Positions 1 to 11,789 of a DNA stretch of 64,000 bases are shown here, in pieces. Origin of the DNA: Circinella minor (taxonomy: Eukaryota > Mucoromycota > Mucoromycetes > Mucorales > Lichtheimiaceae); the NCBI GenBank assembly GCA_016758965.1, contig JAEPRB010000035.1:176179-240178 (forward strand), in the 5' to 3' direction. Position 1 is the stretch's first letter. Every line of letters starts with the position of its first letter. The notes below the pieces were generated by a model, which made no database searches, was not told the DNA's origin, and saw only the letters and a program-made list of their open reading frames with translations. A program made the position numbers and the translations under genes.

Positions 1-1919
1 AAAGATGATTTTATAAAAATAAATAAGTATAACTACAAACCAATTTTCTGGTGGCCTTCGATATCCTTTACTTTCATAATCATCTTTATTAAGTAATAGT
101 GATTGAAAACGTTTTAACATTTTATGTATAATAATATAATAATAAAAAAGTTTATGAGGAAAAGAAGTACTTACGCAACCAAAAAACAAAAACAAAAACA
201 AAAAAGAATTGAAGAGGGAAAATAATAAATAAAAAAAAGGAGGAAAGGGGGAGAGAGAGAAAGGTATAAATATAATTCAAAGTACCCAAAGAAGTACCAA
301 GAAAATAAGGAGCAAAAAAAGAAGGGAGAGGATGAAAGGGGAATATGATACGTATTATTAACCATGGTGAAATTCAGGGGGGTTCATTATATTGTTCTAC
401 GTACTTTTGTTATATAATCTGGAGGCGAAGTTTAAAAGTAAAATTATTTTACAATGTTATTTACTAAAAAAAGAGATATATTTTCATAATAATAATAATA
501 ATAAAACATGTCAAAGTTAAACTTGAAAAGAATAAGTCATCAAAACAATAGAAACTTAAGGATGGAAATTCATTAAATAAAACAGCAATACGGAAAATGT
601 AAATCATTGATCAACTTTTATTTATAATAAAATGTGATGTATCTCCGTATGTAGTAGTTGTTATAATGTTTGGCGCATTATTTTTTATGTTCCCGGTCCA
701 TTTCGAACCATGATAATATAAAGTACCCGTTCCCAAAATATAATATGATTTAGTTCTATGTCATTATTATCTTACAAGTTTAATGCCAAGAAAGATCATC
801 TGATCAAAAAGAACAAAAGAAATAATATGATATGAATACTAATTGTACGTATACGTAGCTAAAACCCAGAACGAAAAAACTGATATGGTTTCTTCACATT
901 CTGTAATTATTAATTAAAGGCTGAGCCCTAACAACGACGAAATCATTCATGCGAAATCATTCACTCCTGGTTCTTGATAAATACCACTTTTTGTTGTATT
1001 AAGCATAATACGTAAGCATGTTTCAGATTGTATATTTATAATATTTGTTCAAAACATGTTAATATAAAATCGTGCGTACAACGACCCTGTATTCATTTGT
1101 CAATAATGATAAACAAAAACAAATAAATGATAAAATTATATATTTATACTTTTAGTACGTAATAATAGAGTTCCCTTGTTTCTTTTCCCCTAGGTAACAA
1201 AAAAAAAAAAGGGGGAGTATAATTATACGTATATGAAATATTAAATTTTGAAAGGAAATCAAAGAAGTTTTAAACATGACAACATTTCTGTTTTGATAAA
1301 AAGAAAGAAAGAAAGAGATTAAAGACCTTTAATCATTTGAAACTAACCAATTATTATTATAGAAGATATAAGATGGAAACATTGGATTGTTTAAAAGAAA
1401 TTAAATTTAAGCCACAAAATATATAATTCAATTGGTTGGTTGATTAAAAAAAACTAAAAAGTATATAAAAGTTAATGCTGTACAAGATGTTCCTGACATT
1501 CTTAATAATCTCTACATTTTTGGGATTCCGCGAATTTTCCCTACTTTCTGTTTTTCCCTTGTTCTTATTATATAAATATATAAAAGTTATAATATCCATA
1601 ATGGTTTATTGAGAGCGTCCGTCGCTTCTTTTTTTCCTCTTGGAATATTTATATATAATATATATGATTTTCTCTTGCTTCCACTGTTCTTTTATATATA
1701 TAATAATATTTACTCTTTTTTCTTTTTTTTTTTTACATAGTCTTCTTTTCCTTTTATTTCCCCCTCTCCCTTTTTTTTTCTTTATATACCTCAAGTGTAA
1801 TATTCATCTTTATTAAAAACAAAAATTAATACACGTCAAATTTTATTAAACTCAAAATAAGATAAACATAATAATCTAACAAAACGACAAGAAAATAAAA
1901 GATAAAGATTTGACATGCC
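1..1919. other. Intergenic, no gene seen
   Basis: This left flank is very AT-rich, with homopolymer runs and short AT microsatellites. The few open frames of 60-65 codons are low-complexity (Lys/Ile or Phe/Ser runs) and do not look like protein. The last few hundred bases, including pyrimidine-rich stretches around 1626-1790, probably form the promoter and leader of the gene starting at 1920. Confidence 0.6.
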
Positions 1920-3110
1920 ATGAAGAACAAACTTATTGTGCTATTATTACTTTTTATTCAATATTATTATACATTCGCTACAACAATCGAAAATGTCAAC
2001 TATAACAATAATAATGAAAATGAGAATACTGGTTGTAGTTGGCCTTGTCCAAATGAATTTGATATTTGTCAACTTTCAAAAGTAGACAGTATTATGAGTT
2101 GTCAACCTTTGCAAGATAAACAGTATGTAATATAATTATTCAATCTGGTTGATTTATCTTAATATATACTTATAACTTACTAATAGCTCTCCTTTTTTCT
2201 TATTATTATTAATAGATGGATTATACCTTTTCCTCAAGGAAAGCCTGTATTTTACGTTAAAAATCAATTTTCACTATCTGGACTATATCAATCATGCGAT
2301 CTTGCACCCAAATTACCATTTACTAGTAGTAGTGACAATCATAGTAATAACGATAAAAAATATGATAATAAAGAAGAAGAAGAGACAAACAGTGGTACAT
2401 GTGCACCAGAACTTTTGTGTATCCATGGTCAATGTGAGCAACAACATAACAAGCGTAGATCATTTTATTCTTTACATAATTCACACCAACGATTAGAACG
2501 ACGTGAAAGTGGGAATACTTTTAGCCAATCAACAGAACATACCACAGCATTTAATGTAATTCATGTTATTGCTGCTATCGTTGGTATTCTTGGTGCAGCT
2601 TTTGTGGGTGTCACGGTATTTATCATGTGTCGCCGTCGGCAAAGGAGATTAGAAAAACAAAATAATTCTTTTAGTGCAACGAAACATCTTCGACATACAC
2701 AATCAACTTCTTCATCTCATTCATCAACAACTACTTCTACTTCTTCTACTTCTACTGCTGCTACGTCTCCTATTAATAATGATATACCACCTACATTACC
2801 AATACAAAAATCAATGGATCGATTTAATCAATTTGCTCAAGCGTATGAAGATTCTAATAATGATAGTAATCAAGTGCTTGTACCACCACACGTTTATTCA
2901 TCCAAATCAGGTTACAACAGAGATATAACCAGTGTCAGTCCGTCCATGCAACAAATGCACTTACATTCTCAACTTTTATATCAATCGGGTGTTCATCGAA
3001 ATAATAGTACTCATCAAGAACATCATACATTAAATCATAATCATCATTATCAACAACAAGAACCATCATCATCAGCATTATTACCTCCTCCTCCACCTTA
3101 TCAACCATAA
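1920..3110 (+). CDS. Single-pass membrane protein with signal peptide and PPxY tail (hypothetical)
   Basis: Two exons, 1920-2122 and 2216-3110, are joined by an intron with a GTATGT donor and a TAATAG acceptor. The split Gln codon restores a 365-residue frame. The protein begins with a hydrophobic signal peptide (MKNKLIVLLLLF) and has a small Cys-rich extracellular part (CSWPCPN, a CQ pair, then CAPELLCIHGQC). A single membrane helix of about 23 residues lies in the part starting VIHVIAAIVGILG and is followed by a stop-transfer CRRRQRR. The cytoplasmic tail is Ser/Thr/Asn/His-rich and ends in PPPPPYQP, which contains a PPxY motif of the kind bound by WW domains of Nedd4/Rsp5 ligases. I do not recognise the family. 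A cell-surface sensor or a cargo-type protein would fit, but that is inference. The neighbour at 3491-4575 is convergent, 380 nt away. Confidence 0.8.
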
Positions 3111-3490
3111 ATTAATACATCTGTATTTTTTTCTTTCTTTCCCTCATGCATTATTTACTACTCGAAAACATTCTTATTATTCTCTATTTTTTTTTTCCCA
3201 TTCATCTGTATTCCATCCTATTTTGTCGACTTTGCTTTCTATTTTTTGTTCTTCGTCATGTACATAATAATAAAAATAAAAATGTTTTATACAAATATAT
3301 TCTTCTTTGATAAAAAAAAAAAATCATTGAAGAAGAAAATAGCATTGGATGAATAATAATTTATGAATGAGTACGTAATTACGTAACTAGGTTACTGCTA
3401 CTACTACTATATCCTTTTATATAGTAACAACAAAACTAAAGTACAATCATTTTGTTACAAGATAGATTATTATCATTATTATTATTATTA
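3111..3490. other. Convergent intergenic spacer
   Basis: This is the shared 3' region between the plus-strand membrane protein and the minus-strand hydrolase. It is T-rich at the left end, with several AATAAA-like hexamers around 3266-3282, and has a TTA/ATT triplet run near 3466-3494 that extends into the end of the hydrolase gene. I see no gene. Confidence 0.6.
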
Positions 3491-4575
3491 TTATTGAAAG
3501 GTTCGAGTAACCCAATCATGTACTTTTGTAACCAAGGTATTTTCATATTCAAACCAAAAGTGGTCTGCTCCAGGTATAATGACAGATTCCACGTGTTGAC
3601 CAGCATACTTGAGCCAGTTTTGGTACGATCGCACACCAGTAAATTGATCATGATCTCCATATAAAACCAATACCTTATTATTATTAGTATTATTATTATC
3701 ATTGTTGCTGTCATTCTCAGTTGTTCGTAATAGTTGGTTAACCTGACTTGAAAAGAATGAACTACGCACTGTACTAAGTGCCCATCGAACGTTCAATGGG
3801 TAACTGATCAATAGATAAGAATATGGAATACTAAGATCATTTTCCTGTGGTCTTAACGATGCTGCAATCATACTACCAAATGAATATCCCTATAAATCAT
3901 TTACGCATAATTAAAAGTATTAGTCCACTTCCTTTCCCCTTTTCGGGGCGAGAGAAAAGAGGAAAAGGTTTTCTTATATCAATTCTATATTACTAATAAT
4001 ATAATAACAACTATTATGCTTGCTTACACCAATAATTAAATGTGACAACTTTTGTGGAAATGAAGTTTTTAAATGTTGAATGACTGCCTCATAATCACCA
4101 CGTTCAGGCATACCAGTCCAACTTGTTCGGCCTTTAGAATGGCCACACCCTCTAAAATAACAGATAATATAATATACAAAAAGTTAGTTTCACTCTTGAT
4201 TCATTAATTTAAAAAAAAGCTTCTTTGTTTTCTATTTAAGATAATAAAAGTAAAACTTGCCGAAAATTAATACAAGCTGTAATAAATCCTTTACTTGAAA
4301 AATAGTTGTGTAATGCAATAATGACATTATTACGCATGTTACCTCCTGTTATATATACATATATTACATTATAGATGAAGCATTTCCGAAATGGTGTTTC
4401 TTTTTCTTTGAAATATAAAATAAATAAATAAAAACTTACCAAGAGGACCATAAGGGTGAGCTAGAATTACACCAGGTACAGGAAAAGTAGAATCATGGTT
4501 ATTATTAAAAGTAACTCTAGTTTCAATAGAAGTTTTGTCGTGACAGGACTCTAAAAATATTGTTTCTGAAGGCAT
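3491..4575 (-). CDS. Alpha/beta hydrolase family protein
   Basis: Four exons on the minus strand (4575-4440, 4345-4261, 4151-4028, 3889-3491) encode 247 residues. The order of motifs is that of a small alpha/beta hydrolase: a strand ending AHPYGPLGGNM (oxyanion region), then INFRGCGHSKG, then the nucleophile elbow GYSFGS with Ser118. An acid candidate, Asp196, lies in YGDHDQF and the catalytic His225 in GADHFW, so a complete Ser-Asp-His triad is visible. An Asn-rich insertion (about residues 173-186) precedes the acid strand, typical of low-complexity insertions elsewhere in this window. The second intron uses a GC donor (GCAAGT) and an AG acceptor; only this choice gives the conserved FRGCGHS junction. 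No signal peptide is visible, so the protein is probably cytosolic. Substrate is unknown. Confidence 0.88.
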
Positions 4576-4581
4576 ATTACA

Positions 4582-4604
4582 AAAAAAAAAAAAAAAAAAA
4601 AAAA
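4582..4604 (+). repeat. Poly-A/T homopolymer tract
   Basis: A run of about 23 A on the plus strand (T on the coding strand) lies immediately upstream of the hydrolase start codon. It may act as a nucleosome-excluding poly(dA:dT) promoter element, which is an inference from fungal promoters generally. Confidence 0.6.
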
Positions 4605-4791
4605 AGTATAAAAAGGGACAAGAAAAGATGCTGACGATTATTATATAAATATAAAGTTTATTATTATTAGAAAAAAAAAGCAAATAAGAAAAAGAAAAGG
4701 AAATACAAATTAGATAATAAATAATTATAATAAACATGAATTAGAAGCAAAATTATATAAATAGTAAAAGGTAAGAGATAAAGATAAGTAA

Positions 4792-7700
4792 TTAATAAAC
4801 ATTAATATGTTGACGATGTCTATAGAAAAAGTAAGTGTCTAATTGATAAATAATTTCTTGACAAGGTAATGATGGTGGATGGTGATCTAATATTTCTTGT
4901 TGTTCTTGTTGTCGTTGAAGATTTATATGACATTGATTCCGACCATCCAATAACCAATTCATATATTGGCTTTCACGAAGATCCATATCAACCTTATTCA
5001 ATAGTTTGAAAATCATTAATAAATCATGTCGTAATATGGCAATACGATCTCGACTGGTATCTAAATCAAATGCAATTTGACGATATCGATCCATACTCCA
5101 TCGGTATCCTCCTTGTTGTAATTCATTCTGTCCCGCAGTCTTTTCCAAAAATAATTGGAAACTATTTATATACATATATTGGTTAGTTTCTCTCAACAAT
5201 TTATGCTACATATATTTAATACATCATCCACACATTTCTAAATACCTTTCTGAATCTGCATAAGGTGGCTGAAGGTTGGAGTAAAGAATGCCTTGTTCTT
5301 CGAGATCACGGAGATATACGGCTTTACGATCCAAGACGGTCGTTGTAGGTCGTATATTATTATTATCATGGTTATTATTGTTCATTGAACCATTTTCAAT
5401 ATCTGAAGTCGATTTATTTTCAGCAAAAACTTCATCAGATGATCCCATTGCAATGTTGTCGAAAGGATAAGATGATGATGATGAAAAACCATTGAACCAT
5501 ACAAACATTTTCCACATTCCAAAAAATACCCATATGATTGCTACAACCAATAAAAAGACACGAATAGGAACAATACGACGCTTAGATTTTCTTTGTTGTT
5601 GTTGTCGATCCGATGATCCTCGTCTTGATCGCCTTCCACTTCCTGTACTACTATTACTCGATTTATGTCTTCGATAACTGGGTCGACGAGCATGAAATGA
5701 TGGTGGTTTTAAATATGTATTACTATTACTATCACCAGTTGTAGTTATTTCTCGCTGAGCATTTTGATGCCCGTTGATTTTGGTATCATTGAATTGTAAT
5801 TGTTGCGAAGTACCAGATTTGGTAGTGTGCTGAAGAATGGATGTGGTGACTCGAGTGGATATCGCTGCTACTTGTGTCTTTTGTCGTTGAAGTCCATCAT
5901 CAGCGTGCTTGATAGTACGTTGCTGATTTTTCGTAATAGTAGTAAGAGCTGAATTACCATTATTGTTATTGTTACCGCTACTATTATCGATTGTTGTTGT
6001 GGTTGTACCATTATTCTTGTTTTCATGTAGAACAGGTTTTTTGGAAGCGGCATCGACGAGCGGTGATGATACAGAAAGATTCTCTACAACAGGTGATGAT
6101 GATTGTAATGTTGTATTGCTCTTGCTATACTTTTGATCGTATTGTTCTTTTTGTTCTTGATATCGTTGTTGTTGTGTTTCCCGTTCCATTTCAACTTGTT
6201 CAGATTTAATATTGGCTGCTTCCTCTATTACAGGAATAAATACTTTGATACTATCTGACATACCCTTCATAGCAGCTCTCGTAACGATTGCTAATAATAA
6301 TTATAATAGTGATAATATTTTGTTAGTAAAAAAAAAAAAGAGAGCTTGAGACGTAACAACAATGCCCTGATAACATGTCTATATTGTGTTATTACCTCTC
6401 ACAAGTACTCTTTGTACCCATGCAACACCTAAATGAATGGTTAATTTACATTTAGATTTATCAACCCATGTAATACAGTATCGCACAGATGGAATAAATG
6501 CATCTGCATAGGGTAGTGCAGCTGTTCTTGTTGAAATTTGAACAACATAGCAGCTATTATTATTATTGTTATTGTAAAAAAATAGATATAGAATATGCTG
6601 ATGGTTAGTTATCAAAAAGAATATGATTCTGAAGGTAACTAATTATCTTTTGTGAGTAGGTTGGTAATTAAGACTAACCGATAATCATCTTTCTTATGCA
6701 ACACTTGTGTCTCAACAACTTCTGCTTCATTCATACGAACTATAATTTCAAATAGAAAATAAAAACGTTAATAAATTAATTGCTCCTTTTTTCGTCTTCT
6801 TGTTATATAATGATGATCCCACTTACCAATAGGATTAGATACCGGCATGATATATTTAAGAGTACGTTTAGTTTGACTATCAGCATTATACCAACAACTA
6901 ACTCGTAAATCTGGTATTATATGCAATAATTGGTTAAAAAAAGAATAGATAAAAGCGGAATTATGAGAACAGACTTTTTTTCTCTCAATTTACCATGTCC
7001 TTCGGTTCCATTAGTTTTACCCAACCAAACACCACCATCTGATGGGGAAGCGTTAGCTTCATCTGAAAACATAATATCATATAATCGTTTGGCCGATATG
7101 GGGAATTCGATCTCTGTTTCGAGTTTATCAAGATGACCATCACATTCACATGCGATTGGTTCAGCTGGTGTCTTGATATGTAAAGGAAGTTCATCCGCTG
7201 TTATATATATATATATATTATATCAATTAATAAACTCATACCTAAGTCCATAAAAAGTAGTAGTAGTAGTAGTAGTAGCAAAAATTATAATAAAGTGAGC
7301 CTTATATTACTTACGATCAACTGGAGGTGTTGGAGGTGGAGGTGGAGGTGAAGGAGGTGCTTGTACCTTTTTGGGTGCTATCACAGTTGTTCCTGCTGAT
7401 TGTTGTGCAGGTACTAAAGTATCATTTGAATTATTATTGTTAGAATTATCAATCCCACCACCTCGTTCATTTGTAGTAACACCAACGGCTGGTAATTTAT
7501 CATTCTCTTCATCAATCACAGTTGATTCAGCAGGTTTTTTTTGTGCAATCACAGGACGAGAAGATCCGAGAGCTCTAAATGATAGTCGTTTTCGTTTCTT
7601 TTTTGTTTCAGCTGTAGCTGTTGCCCCAGTAAGTTGATCAATTGATAATAATGAGGAAGACCGACTTCGTTGACTTTGTGACATTTGAGTAATTTTAGCA

Positions 7701-10700
7701 TAAATATTACGAAGTTGCATAGGCTAAATATTTGATATAAAAAATAAAGATTCAATGGATTCTTTAATATCGGGTTTCTTCTATCAACAAAAAAAAATAG
7801 TATTAACATTAAATAGTTTCTTTACCTCATCATGCTTAGCATTGTTGATAGCAAATCGTAGCTTTTCAGCCAAAGTATTGATTTCTTCATGGGGAATACT
7901 GAAAACTAAAGGACTTTGGATAGCTTCACAACTTGGATCATTAGAAATAAGATCAATTACTAATACATTATTCATGTCCGTATTAATTGAAGGGTCTCGT
8001 AACACCCGTACATTTTCGATAGAAGTCAATTTAATTGCCAACTATATTATTATAGTTATTATTATAATATGTATATTAGTACCGTTTTATTCGACAAATA
8101 TCAAAGTAGAAGAAAACGTTTGTATGTGTTATGTGTTAAAAATAAATAAAACGAGCCTCAATACAGATTGAAGTGAAAAACAAAATCACTTACCGTATTA
8201 ACACATGCAATCATAGTAAAACTATAAAACCAAAAGGTGCTTTGTGTAACATATCCTTTTCCTCCATATCCATATCCAAATTCTGATGGTGGTGATGAAT
8301 TAAGTGTAACGAGCTGGCTGCAAAGTTCTTTATCAAATGAATCAATAGAAACATCATCAGTTATTTCTTCTATAGGTTTTAAAGGTTCTTGCTTTCTTCG
8401 AAGTACTCCAATAAATACTAATATTCAATAATAATAAAGAACATCACAATTTTTAGCATAAATTGAAATAAAGTTTCCTGGAACAAAATAGAAAAAAAGA
8501 ACCAAGTTACCATCTAAAACAACTTCATCCGGTTTGACACCACCAAACATTTTACGCAACATATTATTTTCTTCTTGTAATTCATAATTCAAAATATCGA
8601 CATTAAGATTGGAAACACTATTATGTCCTAATGGCCACAATACACCTGACTTTTCAGTAGATGTCATTGTACCTAGTTGTCCCACAGCTGGATGGTTATT
8701 TGCAATCAACATAGTTCCTAGAATAGGCCATGGGACACCCCAAAGTGAATCTGGTACCTGAATACTTTGAATACTTTTATATCGAGCTGCTTCCCATACA
8801 AGTACTGGACTAAGTGATAAGTATGTCATAAATGATGTTCCATGTTTAGAAAGTGAATTGGATACATAAGCAACTGCAGAAGAGGGTGATCCTTGTTCTT
8901 GTTCTTGTTGTTGGGCTGTTGATAATGAAGAGCGTGATGGTGAAAAGACTAGACCGCTAATACTATGTAGTTTTGTATTATTAGGTAAATTATTGTATAC
9001 TGGTGTCTTGGATGTACTAAGTGTAACAGGGATATCTCTGGGGGTTGTGATGGTTGTAGTAGATTTAGCTTTATATGATCTTCTGCTGATACGTGCTGTT
9101 CCTGTTGATGATGATGGTGGTCTTGCAGTGAGTGAACTTGTGGATCGAGAAAGAGATGATGAATCATTGGATGATACTGACGATGATTGTTGGAAAGAAT
9201 TGACAATGGATGAATTTTCTTCATAATCTTTGTGGGATGAAATAACACCATCAGATCGTCGAGTCCAATTTAAACAGGCAATCCAATCACGTAAATCTTC
9301 TACTGTTTCAGTTTGTAAAAGGTATACTCCACTAATAACAGTAGCGTTATATATATATAAAAAAAAGGTAACAAATAATCATATAACTTGTTAATTATCA
9401 TCATCATTCTTATATACAACTTCATTATTTTTAACAGAAAAAAAAAGGTATTACTGTGGGTGTTTGATCTCAAAACAAAAACGACGTTCTCCTTCATTAA
9501 TAGCTTTTACTTCAGATGTTGTCATGAAAATTTTTTCTTCAACAGTTACCATACGTCCAGGTTTTGAACTTACAGTACACCAACCAAAATATTCATTGTA
9601 GACAAAACACCAACGACGCGTCCATGTATGTCTAGAAATACGAATGAATAAATAACCCCATTTACATCCTGATGTTACTTTGGTTTTACTAGAAAGTTGA
9701 CCGTTGATCGGTAATGGTGAAGACGCTAGTGTGTAGTAGCTCAATTCTTTTCGTGGTTCTAAGAGTTTCAAAAATTCAGTTTCTAGACGTTCTCGAACTA
9801 ATTGCATCTTACGAAGTTCGTATATACATGTTTGTTGGTCCTATATAATTATGGAAGTTAAACATCTATAATCATACTATCACACACACATACACACACC
9901 GTTTCTTCGTGTCTTCACTTTCAAATTATCAACATATACTTACGTCAATAAGCCATTGTCGCCAACCCGTAATCGATGTATGTATATGGTTCCAAATTTG
10001 TGCAAGATCTTCGAAATTATTTTGAGGTTTAGATGATGTTGAAATTCGTTCAACTAATAAATTAGCCAGCAATCCACGGAAATTAACAACCCGGACCGTA
10101 TGTTGACCTGACAGTTGGATATATTCTTTACGCGCATCATGAAGTAATTCGGCTTCGTCACGTAATAATATAGGATCTTTACTTTTGCCGAGTGCCGCAT
10201 ATCTTTGTAACTGACTTTCATATTGATCCAATGCTTTATCATGTTGTTTACGAAATTCCTGCATAAATTTTCATCCATTTCATATCAGTTTTTTTTTTTT
10301 TATTTTATTCTTTTTATTTCAGCCGCGAGTAACCAATATGACAATTAAAAATAATAGATTACCTTAAAATCTTTAAGATATGTTTTAGATAATTGATGTA
10401 ATGGCTCGATATATGTTGTTTGAATATCAAGTACCTAAAGAAAAATTATTATTCGTCGGCGAAAGCGGGCATCATACCCGGGATATCCGCGTGTTTAATT
10501 AGTTTTTGGTCGGACAAACCTAGTCTCCGAAAATAAAAAATGAACGGTTCATTACCATTTTTGTCTGGCATGCGATTGTTGATTGTAACGCCACGGAAAA
10601 TCGATTAAATGCTGGGATAGTTAAAGAAGATGCTACAAAAAAAAGAATATATACATTGATTATTAAATAATCCTAATTAACAATTACATATATAGTGCAT

Positions 10701-11131
10701 ATATACATGTATATTTGTTTGTATGTATATATATATCTAAATATTATATTGCATAGTAATTACATCATTATAATGAAAAAAAACAATTATTACCTATCAA
10801 ACTATCGTCCATATTAGGTGGTGGTTTGACTTTTTCACAGATGGCAGCAGTATCTGAATTAAACTCTATAATGTAGAAACCATTTAACAAAAAAAAACTG
10901 AGAATGCTAATATTATTCAAAAGAAGAAAATAAAAATAAAAGCGAAACTTTACTATTCAATTTTTCCAGGTACTGTTTAAACTGGTTTGAAAGTGTTGCA
11001 AGCCATTTATCAAACAGATCAAGTTGTTCATCCCAGTGAACTACATTGGATCTATAAATTGGTGAATCAGTAATAGCATCGTGTACTGTGATAAGTGTTG
11101 GAAAGGGACTGGAATGATTTGCAGAATGCAT
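4792..11131 (-). CDS. BAR-PH-VASt membrane protein, LAM1/LAM3 (Sip3)-type sterol transfer protein
   Basis: I rebuilt 16 exons, all phase-consistent: 11131-10954, 10865-10794, 10632-10556, 10434-10363, 10258-9944, 9840-9455, 9331-8511, 8417-8194, 8041-7826, 7723-7315, 7197-6994, 6910-6827, 6739-6679, 6553-6396, 6290-5246 and 5191-4792, giving 1,573 residues. The N-terminus (ITVHDAITDSPIYRSNVVHW) and the following helical exons match the BAR-like region of Sip3 proteins. A PH domain follows (GYLFIRISRHTWTRRWCFVY to LLQTETVEDLRDWI, about residues 285-385). After low-complexity linkers comes a VASt domain (CDGHLDKLETEIEFP onward, about 940-1110), then one membrane helix (about 1327-1355) and a charged helical C-terminal part. 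Yeast family members sit at ER-plasma membrane contacts and move sterol; that role here is by homology. The last intron (54 nt) is the least certain, but the exon after it carries conserved-looking RHDLLMIFKLLNKVD. Confidence 0.88.
7258..7279 (+). repeat. (TAG)n microsatellite in intron 10 of the LAM-type gene
   Basis: About seven copies of TAG (CTA on the coding strand) sit inside the intron between coding exons 7723-7315 and 7197-6994. Confidence 0.7.
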
Positions 11132-11789
11132 TTATAATCGATTCATTCGGAACAAGAGTGTAATTGACTCTAACTTTTTTTTTGCGACTCCTAGAGAATG
11201 AACAAACCCAAATTATACTGCTTTTTTTTTTAGGTGCAGCAAACTTCTCGGTAAAACTGTTGAGGCGCTCTTTGTTATTTTTTTTCTACGCTAATCCAGA
11301 TAAAGTAACAGTCAGTTGTTTCAAGTGTTGTTTTACCAAAATGTAAACATCATATAATGACTAACAAGCATTATATAACTTTTATAATAGCAATATGATA
11401 ATTATAATAGTTTCAAAAATAAAACCCTTTACTTAACCCAGCGGTAGTTGATTTAAAAATTCATGCATAAGACTAATAAACTACATTATTGTTTTTGAAA
11501 AAAAAAAGAAGACCCATAATCTCTCCTCCTGTTAAAGGAAAAGCTTGTTATTTAGTTGCATAAAAAAAAGCGAGCTTGTATACTATTATTGTATGTAATA
11601 CGAACATAACATTTTACATCTTGTATCTTGTGGTGATAGTATGATTTTTTTTATTATACCAGTAGTACTTTATATCAATTGAAGAAAATCAGACAATGGA
11701 CGTACGTATGTTTGTTTAATGAATGATTGTATCAATTTCAATTTCAATTTCAAGTAGTTAAACAAGGACTATATATTATAATAAAAACG
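11132..11789. other. Intergenic: promoter of the LAM-type gene and 3' region of the LRR gene
   Basis: The right part lies downstream of the F-box/LRR gene and the left part upstream of the LAM-type start. A short direct repeat of ATTTCA (three to four copies) is at about 11732-11753. There is a Phe/Leu-rich open frame at 11164-11346 on the plus strand, which I take as noise. Confidence 0.5.

Noticed and set aside
661..760. Possible tRNA B-box on the minus strand (TGGTTCGAAATGG)
   Set aside because: The rest of the cloverleaf and an A-box at the right distance are not present.
7755..8171. Plus-strand 138-codon frame
   Set aside because: Antisense to exon 9 and flanking introns of the LAM-type gene.
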